NCBI GenBank assembly: GCA_037447655.1
Contig: JBBHKE010002859.1
Location: forward strand, 1 to 19,833
Reading direction: 5' to 3'
From: Zygnema cylindricum
Taxonomy: Eukaryota; Streptophyta; Zygnematophyceae; Zygnematales; Zygnemataceae
DNA: 19,833 bases
Shown piece by piece: positions 15,991 through 19,833 of the stretch (position 1 is the stretch's first letter; the number at the start of each line of letters is the position of its first letter). The notes beneath the pieces were generated by a model that saw only the letters and a list, made by a program, of their open reading frames with translations, was not told the DNA's origin and searched no databases. The translations under genes were made by a program, and so were the position numbers.

Positions 15991-17714
15991 ACCATCGCAA
16001 GGTCCAACCAAGTGTTAAAGGTGCACCGAGTATCCCTATATGTGGTTTTATCTTTGCCGGTTAAAACATATGTTCTCCTAGCACAATTGTCGGATGACCA
16101 GGATTGCCAATCCGAATGTTGCAGATGAAGACAAGATTTTGACCTTCCGATCAGCCGTCTCCAATCGCAAATTCGACATGTGCGAAAGAAGAAAAGATGG
16201 GGAAAGTGGCGAGAAAAATATTTAAGCTAATATCACTACACATGTACTGCTACAATCAATTAGATTTCATAATTCCAGAGTCATGACATGCATGGGATTT
16301 TAGTGTGGGGTTCATTAGTAGTATGTAAAGTAGGTGGCTACCATACACACCAACACTTTTGGGAATTATTTTGGTTCACGTTGGTCTTAGGATCACGTGA
16401 GTACTTCGGGTAGTTGAGTTGGTATTCTTACTGTTTTTACATTAAAAAAAACACACTTTTGGTTGTTTATCGTCATTGTGTATTGTTGCACATCTATGAC
16501 AAACTTGGTATTATTTATTATGAGTGGTTAACAGTTAATCCGTTGGAATAGAAAATGGATACAAAACATATGAGGCATTTTTATAAAAATAACAGTATTT
16601 GCAATGAGAGTCTCTATCTAGTTTTAAATGCGGACATAAGTGAAAAAATCGCCAACAAGTCAAGTTAATCAAGGACAACATAATAAAGTTTATTTCGTTC
16701 TTCTCACGCACTTGGAGTTACTTTTATCTATATGTTCATTTGATTCAGGTAATGGGAAAATGTTACCCCTTCCGCTTCATTTTATACTTTTTACGAACAA
16801 ATATACATTTCCTCAAAGCCTTGAAAGTTATAACCGACCATCTAAGGTTTACGTCACCTCAAAAATACTAAAACGGTATGCATTTTTAACATAGTAACAT
16901 ATAAATTGACCTTGCGCGATAAAAATAAGATTCCTAAACGAGTTGGTGCATTTGACCGGGTATCTAGAGTTGGGACAATCTTCTTTTTTTTATTTCCCTT
17001 AAGCATTATGTTATCTCGACTTGCTTTGCATTGAGAGAATTAAGGGCCCCGTGAGTTATTATTTCGTATAAGATGATTCTTAACCTCTTAAACACATTTT
17101 CTTTCCATGACATTTGTGATTCTCGAATGTTAAAATTCAAGATGTTAACTCTTTCACCTCTCTTTTTATCAATTTACGAGAACGTAAAACATTGTCAATA
17201 TCAATGTCTTAGCCGTATGGCCATCAACCACTACTTCTTTGTGGCCAACATAAATGTCACATCAAAATCGGTAAACAAAAATACTAATGCTTATTTTAGC
17301 AACCTAACTTATAAAAACAACTAGCATATACGTTAGTACGTTGCATATCTTTGTAAGTTTTTATGCCCTTGTGTTTACATAAGGGAGTTATTTAATCATT
17401 TTCCTCCAAAACTAACTTTACAACAATTTTTTCATGTAGAAACAAGAGTACAAACCATAGTATATTACGATATAAGTCAATCTTTAGACTTAGATTGCAC
17501 GCCGGTTGTTTTCCCCTTGTCAACCCGTTGTCATGTCATACCACCTCAACTCCAAACTCTTGCTAAAACCGGATGGAGAGTCAATTTTAGTAAAATCAAC
17601 AAGTGAACAACGCATAGGAAAACGTACTCGCATATATCCCATGCTTGCTAACATTTTTGCACGGTGAATACCACATGTTGTTTTTCATTTGCCCGTAGTG
17701 CGGATGTTTGGAGA
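15991..17714. other. AT-rich intergenic DNA, nothing recognised
   Basis: About 1.7 kb poor in G and C with short chance frames only. Its texture (few CpG, many TpG/CpA) suggests old methylated repeats, but I could not align it with anything else in the window. Confidence 0.35.
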
Positions 17715-18070
17715 ACAAATTGCAAAGGCTCTCAAACCTCCAATATTATTCATGGGTTATTTCGCAAAAAAACACTTTTATGTCGCCTTTTTTTTTTGTC
17801 TCTCACTCCCTCTCCCTCCCCTTCTCCCTCCCATGACCCTTCACTTTTTCCCTCTTATTAAAACAAAACACGAGAGTGAAAAAAGGTAAATTAAACTTAG
17901 GAAAACCATGGTGGAAAGTTATACAATTAGTGATATCGACGCCCTTACAAGTGAGCATGTCGCCATAATGTCACCAAAAACTAAATGCTTACCACATAAA
18001 TAAATAGTTGTCGTTTGGAGTATAGTTGTCCCAAATTTGTATGGCGTCTACAACCTTTTCACAATTTGAA
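17715..18070. repeat. degenerate direct repeat, copy A
   Basis: Pairs with 18561-19030. Shared landmarks in order: gattgc/aattgc, tctcaaacct, attcatgg then ttcgcaaaa, ccatggtggaaa, attagtga, acaagtgagca, aatgtcac and gtctacaacc. Similarity is roughly 65-75% by eye. A CT-rich tract (17795-17832) is specific to this copy. Identity unknown; probably a dead retroelement or its LTR. Confidence 0.55.
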
Positions 18071-18560
18071 TGAACAAATACAATTTTACACATTGGAACA
18101 GTATTCAAAATAGTACGATAATTTTTCGTTAATAACCAACTTTATATCACTGAGTTTTGATTAAGATTACATGGCTAGTAAACCTTAATGGGAGTGCTCA
18201 TGTGTTGTTGTATCCGATAGTTTATGTAATTTTCCTCGAAACCGAGTATGCAAAAAGAAAATAATTTGTCGTACGAAAAAGTTGTAAAGACCACAAGACA
18301 AATAACGTCGCCTTGTTACTCGCAATGTTGTACGAGTTTGCCGTCTTTTATATTCACTTTGTCGTCCATTTTTTGACTAATGAGCGCAATGTTTAAACTT
18401 ATCAACAAATTTATATCAAAATCACATTGCCAGGTGATTATAGTTATAATAGCTTTTGGGTAGCGAATGGTAAAACTTACACGCAAGTGCCCAATGAATG
18501 TGAAATGTTAATACGAGGGACACTACGAGTTTTTTTTTTTCCATCACGCACATCCACGGA
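18071..18560. other. AT-rich spacer between the degenerate repeat copies
   Basis: No gene recognised. Parts may be further diverged extensions of the repeat, which I could not align with confidence. Confidence 0.35.
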
Positions 18561-19030
18561 AATAGATTGCGCGAGTCTCAAACCTTTATTTTCATTCATG
18601 GTTCTTCGCAAAAGTCTACGTTGTCGTCACCTTTTCTCACACTACACTACCGCTACCACTGATTATTATTTGGATGAAACACGACAAGACTGGTATGAAA
18701 TGAAAAAGCTTTAAAAAACATGTATTTTCTAATTATTATTGGGCTTAGTTCGATGGCAGGTAGAATGAGAATACACGAACAAAAAAAAACAGGAGTCCAT
18801 CGGGAAGCCATGGTGGAAAATTTTGGAATTAGTGACATGGTTGTTGTCACAAGTGAGCACGACACCACAATGTCACAAAACCCACAATGTCACAAAACCG
18901 AAGACATATATAAAGTCACGAACGACTACAATACTACAAACGTATACAACCATCAACTTTTTTTGTAGACATCACCAATTGTCGCAAGTTTTGTATTCGT
19001 CTACAACCGTCTCACGTTTTACACACATTT
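18561..19030. repeat. degenerate direct repeat, copy B
   Basis: Second copy of the repeat at 17715-18070, in the same orientation. It carries about 80 extra bases, including a tandem pair acaatgtcacaaaacc (about 18867-18899). Confidence 0.55.
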
Positions 19031-19114
19031 AAGACCATCACGTTTCAAAGTAACACTCTCGTTTTCGTACATGAAGAAGAAGAATTCCTTATTGTAACAA
19101 TTGCGATAGTAAAG

Positions 19115-19649
19115 GAAAATAAGATTTTATCATCAAAACCGTGATGGTTAAACCATTGAAGTACAAAACTTTATTGAAACGGATATTATTTTTATCACGA
19201 TTAAGGGTTACAATCGGAAACCTAAAATTACAAACAAAAACTAGAAAAAGCTAAGCAACACCAAGAGCACGACATTGAAAGCAATAAAAACAAATGCAAT
19301 ACCGAAATTATTATAGGTCGGAACGACAAATATCATTAATGTGCACCGGGTGGCGCGGAGTTAAATATTTAAGTCCGTGACCATTAGTCACCACCATGCT
19401 TTGTCGGATGAGGGCGGATGCTTGAGAACGTTGATGGGCTACAGAGATACGTTGGGGGTAAAAAGTTGACATGACAGTTTGCAAAGGTCCTCTAACTTTA
19501 AAAGACTGCCGAGCGAACACGTATGAAGTTGTCGAAGAGTGCTCAAGGTCACAAATATCTCCAAAGCACATTGTGAACGCTTTGTAAAGTACAGTAGTAC
19601 GAAGAATCTTCACAAAAATACCATAGTTCAAAAGTAGGTGAAAGTACAC
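19115..19649 (-). pseudogene. third LINE 3'-end remnant
   Basis: The - strand frame 19649-19311 contains VRGPLQTVMSTFYPQRISVA, then HQRSQASALIRQSMV and LTPRHPVHINDICR. These follow, block for block, the ends of the LINE fragment at 2849-3332 (SVLTSFYRQRLSVALQRVQA, then LPPRAPPGFGDLRG). FGDICDL near 19560 fits FGCLGVAL. Downstream on the - strand, atggtttaaccatcacgg (19137-19154) matches the atggtttaccatcgcg of the other copy's 3' UTR. The rest is diverged. The 5' extent beyond 19649 is unclear. Confidence 0.65.
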
Positions 19650-19833
19650 CCATACAATATGCTTATTGGACGCAAAAAATACAATATACCTTTAAGACCT
19701 ATATTGTATTGGCCGCAAAATGAAATAAAATAGTAACAGGGTTGAGTTGCACATGGTTCGATAGAGAATTAAACGTCATGTCTAAATTTGAAAAAAAAAA
19801 AGGACAAAAAAATGTTTTCTGTGAGTTTTGAGC
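19650..19833. other. right edge, nothing recognised
   Basis: AT-rich DNA. It could hold more of the LINE remnant upstream of its readable part, but no block could be aligned. Confidence 0.3.

Noticed and set aside
1-19833. CRISPR arrays, operons, rRNA or bacterial features
   Set aside because: None seen. The spliced genes and plant-type transposons mark this as a eukaryotic nuclear sequence.

Overview
The window looks like nuclear DNA of a land plant. The evidence is GT-AG introns up to about 2.5 kb, a kinase of the plant DYRKP group, a plant-type FAM32A C-terminus, and AT-rich intergenic DNA full of decayed transposons. I cannot place it further; a large, repeat-laden genome, possibly of a non-seed plant, is a guess.

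Layout. Bases 2-91 are the last 29 codons of a FAM32A-like splicing factor on the + strand, leaving the window to the left. Bases 92 to about 4250 are its 3' flank. This holds an 11-bp minisatellite (1230-1332), a candidate TA-flanked TIR element (1531-2235), an old decayed LINE 3' end (2262-2645) and a younger 5'-truncated LINE insertion (2849-3594) with a readable target-site duplication. Bases 4530-14999 on the - strand are one complete six-exon gene for a 1237-residue LisH-DYRK protein kinase. Exon 1 (12286-14999) encodes the 905-residue non-catalytic N-terminal part; exons 2-6 encode the kinase domain. All splice junctions fit in phase. The two genes are tail to tail, about 4.4 kb apart.

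The introns carry recent structural history. Intron 5 holds a hAT-like element (6100-7035) with a second, TA-flanked element (5502-6099) inserted at its very first dinucleotide. Intron 2 holds another TA-flanked element of the same type (9702-10171). Intron 4 holds a 322-bp perfect-but-one direct tandem duplication (7399-8042).

Bases 15000-15420 are the kinase leader and promoter side, with a 13-codon uORF and a G-box. From there to the right edge no gene is supported. That stretch has an accggttt-rich patch near 15840-15990, a degenerate direct repeat (17715-18070 and 18561-19030) and a third LINE 3'-end remnant on the - strand (19115-19649).

No new molecular system is evident. The best candidates for something undescribed are the CACCGTG-ended, TA-flanked element group and the nested composite in intron 5 with its cluster of 13 GTAC sites.
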